9,743 nucleotides of DNA from the NCBI GenBank assembly GCA_900551595.1, contig URWR01000049.1:1-9743 (forward strand). Direction: 5' to 3'. The notes below the pieces were generated by a model. The model was not told where the DNA came from and made no database searches. It was given only the letters and a program-made list of their open reading frames with translations. Numbering within the stretch: position 1 is the first letter of the stretch; each line of letters begins with the position of its first letter. The position numbers and the translations under genes are program-made. Source of the DNA: an uncultured Coriobacteriaceae bacterium (GTDB lineage: Bacteria > Actinomycetota > Coriobacteriia > Coriobacteriales > Atopobiaceae). Positions 7,266 through 9,743 of this stretch are shown piece after piece.

Positions 7266-8796
7266 AACAATATGTAGAGAGATACACGAACGAGGATATG
7301 CCGTATTACTTTCTCCATTTCTTAGTGTTCTTATTGGCATGATGGTAATGAGCGTTCCTGTAAATGCTCAAGCTCATGAGGCGCTGCTCTCAAATATGGA
7401 CGCAGCGTATGATGATGGAGAGTTTGAAGAATCCGAGCAGGTAGAAGATCCATACAACAGCTCACAGGGACTGAGAGTACCTGGCGAGGAACCTACAGGA
7501 ACACAGCTCTCACAAGCGCTTGATTCGTACTTGTCACAGAATGCCGATGCAACTGGTGTACCGGGCATAGCAGTAGCAATTGTTGATGGGCAGCGTGTGC
7601 GTTATGAGACAACCTTGGGTGATTGTTCCAGTGCGGAGAACACCTTTATCATTGGTTCACTTTCAAAGTCTATTACCGCCGTGGCAGTAATGCAGCTTGT
7701 TGAGCAAGGCCTCGTCAATCTTGATGATCCAATAAGTACGTATATGTCAGATTTGCAGCTTCCCGATGAAGTAACTGTGCGTGCATTGCTCAATCAGACA
7801 AGCGGTTTTGGGTATTACGAATCACTCGCTGATGCGAGGGTGGGGGATACGCTTGGCTCCTTTTCATATGCCAATGCAAATTACGATTTATTGGGACGAT
7901 TAATAGAGACTGTGAGTGGCCAAGATTACGGCACCTATGTGCAGAATCATGTATTTAGGCCACTTAATATGATGCAGGCTTCAGCTGGCAGCGCAGCCTC
8001 CCTCATGTCGAGTACGGCAACACCGGGACATCGTTCGTGGTTTGGCGTGCCTGTGGCTGATGGATTTGTGCACGCCTTAGGGGATGATTCCTGGGGAAAT
8101 TCGGCATCTGGTTATGTTCGCGCTAGCTTAAAAGATATGGAAGCCTATCTGATGATGTATCTCAACAGCGGATCAGGTGTTCTGGATGCGGATAGCGTGC
8201 ACCAGATGGTGTTTTCACGTGTTCCTGATACGAGTGGTGATACCTACTATGGAATGGGATGGACGACCTATGCTTGGAGTGACGGCGAGCTTGTCATGTC
8301 ACATGATGGCCAGGTAGAAAACTACGTTGCACGTATGTGCATTATTCCTGATAGAGACTTGGGGATTGTAGTTCTTGGAGATGCAAATGATGAGCTCGGT
8401 GGTAATGAGACATTTTTCTCACTTGCAGATGATATTGTTTCGATTGCAGTGGGAGGGCAACCATCGGGTGTTAATCCATCAGAGAGGATAGAACAGCATA
8501 TTTATACTAATGCCACCTATATAGCAGTCCTCATAGCCTGCATGTTATTAGTGATATATGCAGTACGTTCCAATTGGCAAAGATGGCGCCTTTTTTCTTC
8601 GATAGCAATTCATGTTGGCACCCCTTTGTTTTTATTAGCATTTCCGCGCATATTTGAGCAGATGCGCTGGCGCGACTTCTTTGATTTTTATCCAGATCAA
8701 TCAGTTGTTGTTCTTATGTGTTGTGGCTTATTAATTGCTGGCGGGGTCGTTAAACTCATCCGTTTCTATCGGCATACAAAACAGGAAATGCTTTAA
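7252..8796 (+). CDS. Exported serine hydrolase, class C beta-lactamase/DD-peptidase fold; candidate teichoic acid D-Ala esterase
   Basis: 514 residues. The N-terminus (basic 1-15, hydrophobic 16-37, then NAQA before HEAL) looks like a signal peptide with cleavage near residue 41. An acidic linker (about 45-85) precedes the catalytic domain, which carries the three motifs of the family: SxxK as GSLSK (S136, K139), YxN as YAN (Y206-N208) and HxG as SHDG (H351-G353). After about residue 415 come three hydrophobic segments (about 421-438, 447-464, 484-503), so the mature protein is anchored at the C-terminus. The ATG lies inside dltX and has only a weak ribosome binding site, so its translation is probably coupled to dltX; later starts would lose the signal peptide. 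Family members include DD-carboxypeptidases, esterases and the teichoic acid D-Ala esterases DltE and FmtA. The position in the dlt cluster makes the last role the best guess, but the sequence alone does not prove it. No terminator follows. Confidence 0.87.
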   Translation: MRAFRTICREIHERGYAVLLSPFLSVLIGMMVMSVPVNAQAHEALLSNMDAAYDDGEFEESEQVEDPYNSSQGLRVPGEEPTGTQLSQALDSYLSQNADATGVPGIAVAIVDGQRVRYETTLGDCSSAENTFIIGSLSKSITAVAVMQLVEQGLVNLDDPISTYMSDLQLPDEVTVRALLNQTSGFGYYESLADARVGDTLGSFSYANANYDLLGRLIETVSGQDYGTYVQNHVFRPLNMMQASAGSAASLMSSTATPGHRSWFGVPVADGFVHALGDDSWGNSASGYVRASLKDMEAYLMMYLNSGSGVLDADSVHQMVFSRVPDTSGDTYYGMGWTTYAWSDGELVMSHDGQVENYVARMCIIPDRDLGIVVLGDANDELGGNETFFSLADDIVSIAVGGQPSGVNPSERIEQHIYTNATYIAVLIACMLLVIYAVRSNWQRWRLFSSIAIHVGTPLFLLAFPRIFEQMRWRDFFDFYPDQSVVVLMCCGLLIAGGVVKLIRFYRHTKQEML

Positions 8797-8847
8797 GGAT
8801 TGTGTATTTTTAAAACCAACCAAATTAGTAGAATTTATTGCTTCACA

Positions 8848-9743
<896 letters not shown>

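Noticed and set aside
7252..8796. Reading the hydrolase as a true beta-lactamase (resistance gene)
   Set aside because: The SxxK/YxN/HxG set is shared by many esterases and DD-peptidases; the dlt context and C-terminal membrane segments do not fit a secreted AmpC-type enzyme.
8808..8815. ttttaaaa palindrome after the hydrolase gene as a terminator
   Set aside because: A+T-only, without loop or G+C stem; it could not form a stable termination hairpin.

Overview
The window reads as chromosomal DNA of a Gram-positive bacterium with moderate G+C. The partial enolase at the right edge has wording I associate with actinobacterial enolases ([44 protein letters not shown]). Together with the FeoB and the moderate G+C, this suggests Actinomycetota, most likely the class Coriobacteriia (Atopobium/Lancefieldella/Olsenella-like). 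That placement is inference from recalled family patterns, not from a search. All recognised genes lie on the + strand.

Layout. (1) Positions 1-2539 hold the 3' part of feoB, a ferrous iron transporter. It carries an unusual acidic insertion after the first membrane segment and is closed by a strong intrinsic terminator (2556-2584). (2) Positions 2714-8796 hold a tight six-gene cluster: dltA (2714-4309), dltB (4313-5491), dltC (5484-5732), dltD (5733-7037), a 71-residue membrane protein that I identify as DltX (7050-7265), and a secreted or membrane-anchored serine hydrolase of the class C beta-lactamase/DD-peptidase fold (7252-8796). Gaps are 0-12 nt, and two neighbouring pairs overlap (dltB/dltC and dltX/hydrolase). 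(3) Positions 8797-8917 are an intergenic region with a plausible promoter and an imperfect 20-bp palindrome, but no recognisable terminator. (4) Positions 8918-9743 hold the 5' part of eno.

How the genes work together. DltA uses ATP to activate D-alanine and loads it on the phosphopantetheine arm of DltC. DltB, an MBOAT channel protein, accepts the D-alanyl group from DltC. The C-terminal Tyr of DltX (motif FIYEGF) relays it through the membrane complex, and DltD transfers it to (lipo)teichoic acid outside the cell. The result is less negative surface charge. The last gene is well placed to be an esterase that removes or edits D-alanyl esters, by analogy with DltE of Lactiplantibacillus and FmtA of Staphylococcus.

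The points most worth attention are: dltX sits downstream of dltD instead of upstream of dltA, and is N-terminally extended; the start codon of the hydrolase is embedded in the codons of DltX's catalytic Tyr motif; a complete D-alanylation operon occurs in a probable actinobacterium; and FeoB has a 143-residue acidic loop.
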